A stretch of DNA of 64,000 bases, taken from an uncultured Bacteroidota bacterium. GTDB lineage: Bacteria; Bacteroidota; Bacteroidia; Chitinophagales; Chitinophagaceae. The notes beneath the pieces are model-generated. The model saw only the letters and a list, made by a program, of their open reading frames with translations, was not told the origin of the DNA and searched no databases. Shown here piece after piece: positions 45,892 through 53,874 of this stretch. Location of the stretch: positions 156,268-220,267 of the forward strand of contig CAIYLW010000084.1 of NCBI GenBank assembly GCA_903927185.1, written 5' to 3'. The position numbers and the translations under genes are program-made. How positions within the stretch are numbered: position 1 is the stretch's first letter; each line of letters opens with the position of its first letter.

Positions 45892-46332
45892 TTAACTACT
45901 GTGATCTACTACGATTGTCCATTTACCTTTAATCTTTCTGAAAAGCAAAGTAAATGCGCCCCCAACATCTCCGATGCTTCTCTTTAGATGCCATTTACCA
46001 ATTACAAAATAATATTCTGCAGAAAGTTTTCTGAATTCTACAAATTCAAAATCCAAATGCCCCATGGCTGCTGCATCGGGGTATTTGGATTTATAGTTTT
46101 CTAATGTTTTTTGGTAACCATTATTGATCGAAGTACCAATAAAAAGCAAACTATCACTTTCCCAATAACCTTTCATGAAGTTGATTGTATTTCCCTTATT
46201 CCAATCATCCCTTTGACGGAGTAATAAGCTTTTAATGGCATTAACATCATTGTTTTGAGCCTGTATATTGTTGTTGAGAAATACAAATAAAAACAGGAGA
46301 AAAATCGGGAAGAGCCTAATTGGGCGATTCAT
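45892..46332 (-). CDS. Exported NTF2-like (DUF4440-type) protein
   Basis: A 146-residue protein with a signal peptide (about 1-25, ending IQAQ) and a single NTF2-like/SnoaL-type domain: an N-terminal helix with LLLRQRDDWNKGNTINFM, then ESDSLLFIG and a beta-sheet ending GAFTLLFRKIKGKWTIVVDHSS. These domains often bind small ligands; the function here is unknown. Single gene between a prohibitin-like and a glycosylase gene. Confidence 0.8.
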   Translation of the reverse strand: MNRPIRLFPIFLLFLFVFLNNNIQAQNNDVNAIKSLLLRQRDDWNKGNTINFMKGYWESDSLLFIGTSINNGYQKTLENYKSKYPDAAAMGHLDFEFVEFRKLSAEYYFVIGKWHLKRSIGDVGGAFTLLFRKIKGKWTIVVDHSS

Positions 46333-46419
46333 AATTTAGTGTTTCCCGAAAGCTACAACAAACTTTTGGCAAGAGCCATTTCTCTTTTAAATGAGGACCT
46401 AATTTATTAACTTAACTGT

Positions 46420-47016
46420 ATGGAATATATCGTTCATTTAGAAAAAGACAGAAAGCTTTCCAAAATAATTGTTGAATCCCTACCTGTATTAACTCTTCGT
46501 AAAAACATCCCTATCAGGTTAATGGGTAGTATCATGAGTCAGCAACTAAGTACCCATGTAGCAAATGTGATATTCCGTCGTTTTGTAGATTTATATAAGG
46601 GGAAGGAACCTTCCGTTTCAATGGTGCTTGCCACTGATCCAACATTGTTGCGGGGTATTGGGTTAAGTAATAACAAAGTAAGTTATATTTTAAATGTAGC
46701 GAGTTTTTGTATCGAACACAAAATCACAGATAAGAAACTACAGAAAATGGATAATGAATCCATTATTGAATTGCTTACACAAATAAAAGGTGTTGGTAGA
46801 TGGACCGTAGAAATGTTACTGATGTTTACTTTAGGCAGGGAAGATATTTTTGCAATAGACGACCTGGGAATTCAACAAGCCATGATACGGTTATATAAAC
46901 TTGATAATTCAGAAAAGAAAGCTTTTAAAGAAAAAATGCTTTTGTTATCAGAAAAATGGAGCCCATACAGAACTTATGCTTGTATGCATTTATGGCAATG
47001 GAAGGATGATAAATAA
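46420..47016 (+). CDS. AlkA-like DNA-3-methyladenine glycosylase (HhH-GPD)
   Basis: A 198-residue base-excision repair enzyme of the HhH-GPD superfamily, without the N-terminal domain of E. coli AlkA and thus like the shorter MagIII/yeast Mag1-type proteins. The helix-hairpin-helix is at about 122-132 (GVGRWTVEM) and the catalytic aspartate is D148 in IDDLGIQQ. No iron-sulfur cysteines are present, which sets it apart from Nth/MutY. Its stop lies 2 bp from that of convergent ppc. Confidence 0.88.
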   Translation: MEYIVHLEKDRKLSKIIVESLPVLTLRKNIPIRLMGSIMSQQLSTHVANVIFRRFVDLYKGKEPSVSMVLATDPTLLRGIGLSNNKVSYILNVASFCIEHKITDKKLQKMDNESIIELLTQIKGVGRWTVEMLLMFTLGREDIFAIDDLGIQQAMIRLYKLDNSEKKAFKEKMLLLSEKWSPYRTYACMHLWQWKDDK

Positions 47017-47018
47017 TA

Positions 47019-49604
47019 CTAGGCAGAATTTCTGGCAGCATTAATTACTCCGAACATACTTCTTGTAACAAGTTTTTCATAAACTGGTTTCAAAGCTTCA
47101 TCTACTTCTTCATTATGCAATTTATTTAAAGCATATTGTTGAATGGTAAGAAGAGGCAATACAATCTTATCCCTCATTTGAATAGAGGCTTTACCAGCTT
47201 TATCGTCTTCCATTAATGAAGTTGCATCAGCTAATTCCAATACTAATTTTGTTGTAAGATCAAATTCGTTTTTTATGATTTCCCAAACTGGTCCAAATTG
47301 TGGATCTTTCTTCACATATTCTGTAAGTGGGAAAAATGACTTGAGCATACTCATCATGCTATTATCGATCAATGTGCGGAAGAATAAAACATTGCGGAAC
47401 ATAGCTTTGGTATCATTCCATAAACCCCTTTCTTTCATTTGTTGTAAAGCAGTTCCAACGCCGAAGAATCCAGGTACATTTTGTTTTAATTGACTCCAGC
47501 TTCCAACAAAAGGTATTGCTCTTAAATCTTCGAATCGCAATCCACCACTGTTGCCTCGTTTTGCTGGGCGACTTGCTATATTACTTTTACTATAATAATT
47601 CAACGGACTAAACTGTTGCATATAAGCTAAAAATAGCGGGTGTGTTTTAAACCCTTGATAAGCTGCATGGCTAATTTTTCCTAATTCTTCCATTAAGAAT
47701 CGATCATGCTGAGAAATTTGAATACGTGAATCGGAAAACAATTCATTGCTTAATCCTGCACTTAATAATTGTTCTAAATTATACTGAGACGATTCAATAG
47801 TACCGAAATTGGAAGTGATGGTTTGGCCTTGAATAGTTAATTGAATTTCTTCATTTTCAATATTTGATCCGAGGGATGAATAGAACTTATGAGTTTTGCC
47901 ACCACCACGAGATGGAGGTCCGCCACGTCCATCAAAAAATTTAGCTTTCACATTGTATTTGCGGGAAATGGCAGTTAGGTTTTCTTTAGCAGTATAGATA
48001 CTCCAGTTAGCTTGCAAGTAGCCACCATCTTTAGTACCATCGCTAAATCCAAGCATAATAGTTTGATGATTATTACGTAATTGTAAATGCTCTTTATATT
48101 CTGGTAGTGTATACAAAAGTTCCATGGTGCTTTCGGCCTGATCCAAATCATCGATTGTTTCGAACAAAGGAACAATATCAATCATCATTCGATTTCTTTC
48201 CCATCCACAGATTCTGAGCAATGCATATACTTCCATCATGTTTACAACACCCTGACAATTACTAATTACATAGCGATGACAACCTTCTTCACCATTTTCT
48301 TTTTGAATGGTTTTGATGGCATACATACTTTCTAAAGTATCTCTGCTAATAATATCTTCAATAGTAGTAGGGTCGATACTAGCATCAATTTTTGAAAGTG
48401 CTTCAATTTTATCAGAAGTATTAAGCGAAGTATAATTTTCAGGAAGAATAGCTGATTTCCCTTTTGTTTTTAATTCAGCGTTGATTTGTAATATCACTGC
48501 TGTATGAATGCGACTATCCTGACGAATATCTAGCGATGCGAAATGGGTTCCGAATATTTTTACTTTGTGAATCAAGCTATCTAATCTGTTTAGATATAAT
48601 GAATGATGATCTTTGATTAACAAAGCACGAGCAGAATAAAGTTCTTTAATAAGTTCTTCTTTTTTTATACGTTTACTTGCTTCAGGGCGAAACACATTTT
48701 CATATAATTGTTTCTCTAATTGTGCAATGATTTGGTCAACACCTGTGAATGTTAAACGACGTTTTAGTTTGCGGATATCGCGATAATAACAAACTACAAT
48801 GGCACTTCTTAAAGCATCAGCAACTTTTAATGTTGTTGGGCCATTAACAAAAGGATTTCCATCGCGATCACCACCAGGCCAGAACCCAAGTTCAATGAAC
48901 GGATTTTCTCCGTCGTAACTATTATCAAAAACTTCACGATTGATAAAGTTGTAAATATTTCCAATGGAGGGGTATAAAATATTTTCTAAGTACCACATCA
49001 AATTCACGGCTTCGTCTAATGGAGTTGGCTGTTTTTTATTAAAAAAAGGTGTGATGCCTAATTGTTGAATATATGCGTTAATGGTATGAAAATCGTTTTT
49101 CCCAATGGCTTCATTCATATCGTGAATAATACCCAATACACTACCAGGATAGAACTGAGTAGGGTGTGCAGTTAGTACTACCCGAACTTTGAATTTTTTC
49201 AATTTACTTTTTAAAACCTGCGTCTTTCCGGCAAAATTAGTTTCGTTAATTAAGCTTTTCAAACTCCCGGGACCCTCTACATTATTTACTGTTTCAAATG
49301 CGGCATCTTCAATCGCATCGAATAATACGATCTGACGCTCAATATATTGTACAAATTTAAACAGGCGGGCTACCTTATCAGCTTCATCTTGCGCATTAGT
49401 ATGCTGTGTAAAGAAGTGATCCACAATTTGCATGGGTGTTTTTGAATCAGCATAACCATCGATACATGCTTGCAATAAAATGGGTAAGAGGGCACCTACA
49501 TTGGCTATCCCTGAAAAAGGCAGGGCAGAAAACAAACTATTATAAATCGTGTATTTATCTGTTACGTTGCGCTTAAAATTGATAATATATTCTGAAGAAG
49601 GCAT
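47019..49604 (-). CDS. ppc: Phosphoenolpyruvate carboxylase
   Basis: PEPC makes oxaloacetate from PEP and bicarbonate to refill the TCA cycle. The 861-residue length is normal. The catalytic blocks are present in slightly altered form: LTAHPTQ with H147 (usually LTAHPTE), GFSDGTKDGGYLQANW (usually GYSDSNKDGG), and FDGRGGPPSRGGG (usually FHGRGGxxGRGGG). All catalytic His, Arg and Gly positions recognised are kept. These variants fit a divergent PEPC branch common in Bacteroidota, as far as I recall. Single gene. Confidence 0.93.
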   Translation of the reverse strand: MPSSEYIINFKRNVTDKYTIYNSLFSALPFSGIANVGALLPILLQACIDGYADSKTPMQIVDHFFTQHTNAQDEADKVARLFKFVQYIERQIVLFDAIEDAAFETVNNVEGPGSLKSLINETNFAGKTQVLKSKLKKFKVRVVLTAHPTQFYPGSVLGIIHDMNEAIGKNDFHTINAYIQQLGITPFFNKKQPTPLDEAVNLMWYLENILYPSIGNIYNFINREVFDNSYDGENPFIELGFWPGGDRDGNPFVNGPTTLKVADALRSAIVVCYYRDIRKLKRRLTFTGVDQIIAQLEKQLYENVFRPEASKRIKKEELIKELYSARALLIKDHHSLYLNRLDSLIHKVKIFGTHFASLDIRQDSRIHTAVILQINAELKTKGKSAILPENYTSLNTSDKIEALSKIDASIDPTTIEDIISRDTLESMYAIKTIQKENGEEGCHRYVISNCQGVVNMMEVYALLRICGWERNRMMIDIVPLFETIDDLDQAESTMELLYTLPEYKEHLQLRNNHQTIMLGFSDGTKDGGYLQANWSIYTAKENLTAISRKYNVKAKFFDGRGGPPSRGGGKTHKFYSSLGSNIENEEIQLTIQGQTITSNFGTIESSQYNLEQLLSAGLSNELFSDSRIQISQHDRFLMEELGKISHAAYQGFKTHPLFLAYMQQFSPLNYYSKSNIASRPAKRGNSGGLRFEDLRAIPFVGSWSQLKQNVPGFFGVGTALQQMKERGLWNDTKAMFRNVLFFRTLIDNSMMSMLKSFFPLTEYVKKDPQFGPVWEIIKNEFDLTTKLVLELADATSLMEDDKAGKASIQMRDKIVLPLLTIQQYALNKLHNEEVDEALKPVYEKLVTRSMFGVINAARNSA

Positions 49605-49902
49605 AGTCTATTTGAGCAACTAAGATAATTGATTTTACTAAAAAATACTTAAGAAATTATCGTGAAATTCAAATCAGGCTTGATTTACAGGCTAATGATT
49701 GTTAGTTATATAATATTTTTATATATTGTTTTACTACAAAAATTTTGTTTCTTTTGTTTGGTATAGCTCTTAAATAATCATATTAATTTAAAACATCTTT
49801 TGGATAAATCAACTCTTCTGGAAACATCATTTTCTGTATTTAAAAGTGAGGATACATTAAACTTCTTTATTTTTAGATAGTCCTACATCAACAAATTAGT
49901 GC
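49605..49902. other. Upstream region of ppc and the ECF sigma operon
   Basis: This 298-bp, very AT-rich gap lies between divergent genes and must hold both promoters. I see no clear TTG-N18-TAnnTTTG pair, no inverted repeat of note, and no small gene. An ECF-type autoregulated promoter could be present but cannot be defined from one sequence. Confidence 0.4.
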
Positions 49903-50448
49903 ATGTTCCCCAGCGACAAAGAACTTTTATCCCAGTTTTCTTTTAGTTCAACAAAGGAAAAAGGATTTACATCGATTATAAAGAAGTACCAGGAAAAGCT
50001 TTATTGGCATATTCGGAGGATGGTCATTGATCACGCAGACGCTGATGATATTCTCCAGAATGTGTTTATTAAAGTTTGGAAAGGACTTGAAAATTTCAGG
50101 GAGGATAGTCAGCTTTATACCTGGCTTTACCGAATTGCTACCAATGAGACACTTAGTTTTCTTGAAAAGCAGAAAAGGAATAGTACGTTGAGTTTAAGCG
50201 ATATGGAAAATAGTTGGGAGAATAAAATCAAAGCAGATGAACATTTTGATAGTAATCAATTAGAATGGAAATTACAATTGGCAATTAAGCAACTACCTGA
50301 AAAACAACGACTTGTGTTTAATTTGAGGTATTTTGATGCTATGCCATATGAAGAGATGAGTAGGATTTTAGATACCAGTGAGGGTTCTCTTAAAGCTAGT
50401 TATCATCATGCGGCTAAAAAAATTGAAATGATCTTAACGAGCTATTAA
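49903..50448 (+). CDS. ECF RNA polymerase sigma factor
   Basis: A 181-residue sigma-70 family factor of the extracytoplasmic-function group. Region 2 (about 25-90) has ADADDILQNVFIKVWKGLENF and the promoter-melting TWLYRIATNETLSFL; region 4 (about 125-178) has LPEKQRLVFNLRYFDAMPYEEMS and SEGSLKASYHHAAKKIE. It is followed by a gene for a one-helix membrane protein (31-bp gap) and a Spy-like periplasmic protein, a typical sigma/anti-sigma arrangement. Confidence 0.92.
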   Translation: MFPSDKELLSQFSFSSTKEKGFTSIIKKYQEKLYWHIRRMVIDHADADDILQNVFIKVWKGLENFREDSQLYTWLYRIATNETLSFLEKQKRNSTLSLSDMENSWENKIKADEHFDSNQLEWKLQLAIKQLPEKQRLVFNLRYFDAMPYEEMSRILDTSEGSLKASYHHAAKKIEMILTSY

Positions 50449-50479
50449 ACCATTAAACTTTAAAATTGTCAAATAATAC

Positions 50480-51214
50480 TTGAAACCCCAGAATACGATA
50501 TTAGAAGAATTAAATGAGATAGCTCCAACCCTTATAAAAGTTGGGAAGGCTATGCCATATGCAATTCATCAGGGCTATTTTGAACAACTAGCCGAATCTA
50601 TTTTGGAGAAAGCAACTTTTGATTTGATGCCTAGTTCCGAGAACAAGGGCTATCAAGTGCCAAATCAATATTTCAGCGGACTTGCCAATAAAATTTTGCA
50701 AAGAGTAAAGGGGGCTGATACTGAGGAACTTGGAGCTTTGATGCTAGAGAACGAATCAATTGCGCCAATTCTCAATAGCATTAGTAAGGAAATGCCTTTT
50801 GCGTTACCTGAGTATTATTTTGAACAATTTGATATTCAGATTCCTGTTGAAAAAACGAAAGTTGTTCAACTGAAAAAAATGCGAACCTGGGTTACTTATG
50901 CTGCCGCAGCTGTTTTTGTGGGCATTATGGTAACTGGGTCTTTCTTATTTTCTGATAAAAAACAAGAACAAGATTTTGAAAAATATCAAAATATGGACGT
51001 TTCAGGGGCTCTTGATAAAGTAAGCGATTCCGAATTGAATAGTTATATCGATGAAAATCACACAGTCTCTTTAGATGAGTTAAATGAAAATGATCGAGCA
51101 AATTTTGATAATTTTGATGATAAGATTCAATCTATGAGTTCAGAAAATATAAGTCAGTATTTAAATGAGAATGTATTTCTAGAGAATAAACTTGAAAATG
51201 CTGGAGAGAAATAA
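50480..51214 (+). CDS. Putative anti-sigma protein with internal repeats
   Basis: A 244-residue protein with one membrane helix (about 137-157) between a cytoplasmic N-terminal and an extracytoplasmic acidic C-terminal part, the topology of an anti-sigma factor. The N-terminal part is repetitive: IAPTLIKVGKAMPYAIHQGYFEQ (about 14-36) recurs as IAPILNSISKEMPFALPEYYFEQ (about 94-116), with a third VPNQYFSGLA copy between. No named family is recognised. It starts with TTG at 50480; a stop codon lies two codons upstream and the next ATG is 24 codons in. Position after an ECF sigma gene supports the role. Confidence 0.75.
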   Translation: MKPQNTILEELNEIAPTLIKVGKAMPYAIHQGYFEQLAESILEKATFDLMPSSENKGYQVPNQYFSGLANKILQRVKGADTEELGALMLENESIAPILNSISKEMPFALPEYYFEQFDIQIPVEKTKVVQLKKMRTWVTYAAAAVFVGIMVTGSFLFSDKKQEQDFEKYQNMDVSGALDKVSDSELNSYIDENHTVSLDELNENDRANFDNFDDKIQSMSSENISQYLNENVFLENKLENAGEK

Positions 51215-51215
51215 C

Positions 51216-51701
51216 ATGAAAAACTTTTTATTATATTGTACGATTTTGATGATGCTTTCTAAAGGAGCATTTGCCCAAAATCAACCTTCACCAGAAGCAC
51301 CAATTCTTCAGGGTATTAAAATTGCTTTTATTACCAAACAGTTATCTCTATCTACAGAGGAAGCACAGAAATTCTGGCCACTTTATAATGATTTTTCAGA
51401 TAAAGCCAAAAACTTAAGGAAGGGACAGGAAATAGATGAGTTGGCATTCGAAGCAAAAATGTTAGAAGAAAGAAAGAAATTGAAACTTGAACTTACAAAA
51501 GTGCTTGGTTCGGAAGATAGAGCTAATAAAGCATTAGGAGTTGATAGAGAATTTAATAAAGTATTGAAAAAAGAATTGGATAACAGAAGGGCTCTTCGTC
51601 AAAAAATGGAAAATAATACTGAGAAGCAGCAGCAGAAAATGGAAAATCGAATCGACAAACAACAGAATAAGATAGAAAAACATAACGGCCCTAAAAATTA
51701 A
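51216..51701 (+). CDS. Spy/CpxP-like periplasmic protein
   Basis: A 161-residue exported protein with a signal peptide (residues 1-21, ending AFAQ). The mature part is all-helical with KQLSLSTEEAQKFWPLYNDF, the LTxxQ-type pattern of Spy/CpxP periplasmic chaperones and sensors, and a C-terminal tail very rich in Q, K, E and N. It starts 1 bp after the anti-sigma gene; the ATG at 51216 is chosen over one eight codons upstream because the signal peptide begins there. A role in sensing envelope stress for the sigma system is inferred. Confidence 0.78.
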   Translation: MKNFLLYCTILMMLSKGAFAQNQPSPEAPILQGIKIAFITKQLSLSTEEAQKFWPLYNDFSDKAKNLRKGQEIDELAFEAKMLEERKKLKLELTKVLGSEDRANKALGVDREFNKVLKKELDNRRALRQKMENNTEKQQQKMENRIDKQQNKIEKHNGPKN

Positions 51702-51731
51702 ATAAATAAAGAGGGGACACTTTTATTTATT
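51701..51731. terminator. Weak AT-rich terminator-like inverted repeat
   Basis: A perfect 10-bp A/T-only stem (51701-51710/51722-51731) with an 11-base loop sits at the convergent junction of the sigma operon and a metallo-hydrolase gene. A second short hairpin (TGCCA-TTGG-TGGCA) follows. No G-C pairs in the main stem, so function is uncertain. Confidence 0.3.
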
Positions 51732-51761
51732 ATGAGTGCTGCCATTGGTGGCAATCTGCAT

Positions 51762-52511
51762 TTAAGAGTTCTTCCAAATTGGATGTTGAATATCATGATA
51801 AAATAAGAAGATCCATTTTTTGTCATGGCCTTCTTGCCACCATTGTTGTCTTAATTCCATGCACTTCTTTCCATCAAAATCATATTTAGCTACAAACTTG
51901 CTTTTCATCTGTTGTAATTGTGGTGCAACATCGCCTCCGAAGAAAGCTGTTTCACCATTTTCTTGTATCCAAAAAGCCTGATGAAAAAGGCTATGTCCTC
52001 CTGTAACTTGATAAAAAATAGTATCATCAATCCAACCTTCTTCTTCAGTTAGCCAAACAACTTTACTAAATTCTTCCAGTAGTTCAAAATCAGCGAGGGT
52101 ATATGAACTTGTGCCATTAGCCATTGCGTAATCGAACTCGCGTTTTTGAACATAATATGTGGCATACGGAAAGCTAATAAAGCGTTCTTCTGTATGTTTT
52201 GAATGAATAGTAATCCCGCCCGCATGATCCTTGTGTAAATGACTCATTAAAACTTTTGTAACCTGCGAAGGGTTAATGCCAGCTGCTAACATATTTTCGT
52301 GAAGTTGTGAGCTGCCTTCAGGATTTAAATAACCTAGTCCAGTATCTATTAAGATGATATCTTTTTCTGTTACAATTAAAAATGGTTGAATTTCTACTAA
52401 TAGACTTCCAACAGGTCTACTATTTAATTGTTCTGTACTATTATTGAAAGGAACAAAAATCTTTGTTTTGTCAATCGTAAAACTACCTTCTGAAAGTGGG
52501 ATGATCTGCAT
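51762..52511 (-). CDS. Metallo-beta-lactamase-fold hydrolase
   Basis: A 249-residue MBL-fold enzyme with H91-x-H93-x-D95-H96 in SHLHKDHAGG, preceded by IDTGLGY, and a later GGHSLFHQ and GGDVAP that supply the other metal ligands. The fold is of the lactonase/glyoxalase type, and no signal peptide is seen. The substrate is unknown. It lies 14 bp after the rodA stop on the same strand, so it is probably the last gene of the elongasome transcript. Confidence 0.83.
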   Translation of the reverse strand: MQIIPLSEGSFTIDKTKIFVPFNNSTEQLNSRPVGSLLVEIQPFLIVTEKDIILIDTGLGYLNPEGSSQLHENMLAAGINPSQVTKVLMSHLHKDHAGGITIHSKHTEERFISFPYATYYVQKREFDYAMANGTSSYTLADFELLEEFSKVVWLTEEEGWIDDTIFYQVTGGHSLFHQAFWIQENGETAFFGGDVAPQLQQMKSKFVAKYDFDGKKCMELRQQWWQEGHDKKWIFLFYHDIQHPIWKNS

Positions 52512-52525
52512 TAGTAAATAATTTA

Positions 52526-53872
52526 TTAACGCAATACCATTTGGCGGTCTGCATCTAATCGCAATAAAATAAAAATCAAAACAGTAAAAGTAAGTAATGA
52601 AGATCCACCATAACTAATTAGCGGTAGCGCAATTCCAATGATCGGAAATAATCCGATCGTCATGCAAACATTTACCGTAATATGGAAAAATATAATACTA
52701 GCAACACTATATGCATAAACTCTACTAAAAGTACTTCGTTGTCTTTCTGCAATGTTTACAATTCTGAATAGCAGAAATAAATAAAGTAATAAGAAAATGG
52801 TGCAGCCTACAAAACCGAATGCTTCTCCGAGTGATGTAAAAATAAAATCAGTATGTTGTTCAGGAACATATTTTCCACGAGTTTGGGTTCCTTTTAAAAA
52901 TCCACGTCCACTAAATCCGCCCGACCCTATAGCAATTTTACTTTGCCTTACATTGTAGTCGTCTGGTTTAAAAGAAGATTTTGCGCCTGCTGCGATCTCG
53001 GATTTATTATGCTTGTTTTGACTACAATCATAGTCTTTACCAACTGCACTATAAATACGCTGACTCTGATAGCACTCAAAAACGTTATTGAAAATATACG
53101 GAACTGCAAAACGTTGTATAGTTACACAGATTGCCCAAGTGGCAACGATCATCATTAGTAGTTTGCTATTTCTTTTGATTTGTCTTCGAAGGATATAAAT
53201 GAGTAGAGCAGCAATTAGCGTTAAGGTAATGGCAAGTGTATTGGGATCAACTGTGAGTGTAGCAACTACCAACGCTCCAAAAGAAATTCCTATTATTAAA
53301 ATTTCCGCTGGTAAGCCCTCGCGATACATAGCGATAAAAAAACTGAGGTATACTAGTGCCAGGCCAGTTTCATGTTGAAACCTCGATAGTATGGCAGGTA
53401 ATAAAACAATAGCTACTGCAATTAATTGAGACCTTTTTTTGGTGAAGTCAAGATTTTGCATTGACATGTATTTAGCCAAAGCAAGCGCAGCAAATATCTT
53501 ACAAAGTTCTGCAGGTTGTAAGTTAAATCCGCCACCTAATGAAATCCAACTTCTTGAACCTTTTATATCTTTACCAATAACAAAAGTTGCCAGCATTAAA
53601 AGGATGCCAAAAACATAAGTAAGATTTGCAAAAGCAGTAAAAAGTTTGCTATCAGCAAGTAGAATAAATGTGGCAATAAGTGTACAAAAACCAGCGAAAA
53701 ATAATTGTTTACTATAGTTGGTTTTGCCACCTAGAAATAACTGTAACCAATTAGTGCCAGAACGATATTCCACCATGAAAATGCAAAGTATACCAATACC
53801 CACTAGGATAGCATATAGAGTTACAATGGTCCAGTCAACACCCTTCGAAACAAAACTATTTCTTGTGCTCAT
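52526..53872 (-). CDS. rodA: Peptidoglycan glycosyltransferase RodA
   Basis: SEDS-family glycan polymerase of the rod elongation complex. The 448-residue membrane protein has about ten helices and the signatures GSRSWISLGGGFNLQPAEL, QSKIAIGSGGFSGRGFLKGTQT and PEQHTDFIFTSLGEAFGF, followed by GIALPLISYGGSSLL. Compared with usual RodA, the loop before the QSKIAIGSGG block is longer by some 20-25 residues and contains two cysteines (C in FECYQ and DYDCSQ). It starts 2 bp after mrdA, its transpeptidase partner. Confidence 0.94.
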   Translation of the reverse strand: MSTRNSFVSKGVDWTIVTLYAILVGIGILCIFMVEYRSGTNWLQLFLGGKTNYSKQLFFAGFCTLIATFILLADSKLFTAFANLTYVFGILLMLATFVIGKDIKGSRSWISLGGGFNLQPAELCKIFAALALAKYMSMQNLDFTKKRSQLIAVAIVLLPAILSRFQHETGLALVYLSFFIAMYREGLPAEILIIGISFGALVVATLTVDPNTLAITLTLIAALLIYILRRQIKRNSKLLMMIVATWAICVTIQRFAVPYIFNNVFECYQSQRIYSAVGKDYDCSQNKHNKSEIAAGAKSSFKPDDYNVRQSKIAIGSGGFSGRGFLKGTQTRGKYVPEQHTDFIFTSLGEAFGFVGCTIFLLLYLFLLFRIVNIAERQRSTFSRVYAYSVASIIFFHITVNVCMTIGLFPIIGIALPLISYGGSSLLTFTVLIFILLRLDADRQMVLR

Positions 53873-53874
53873 TT

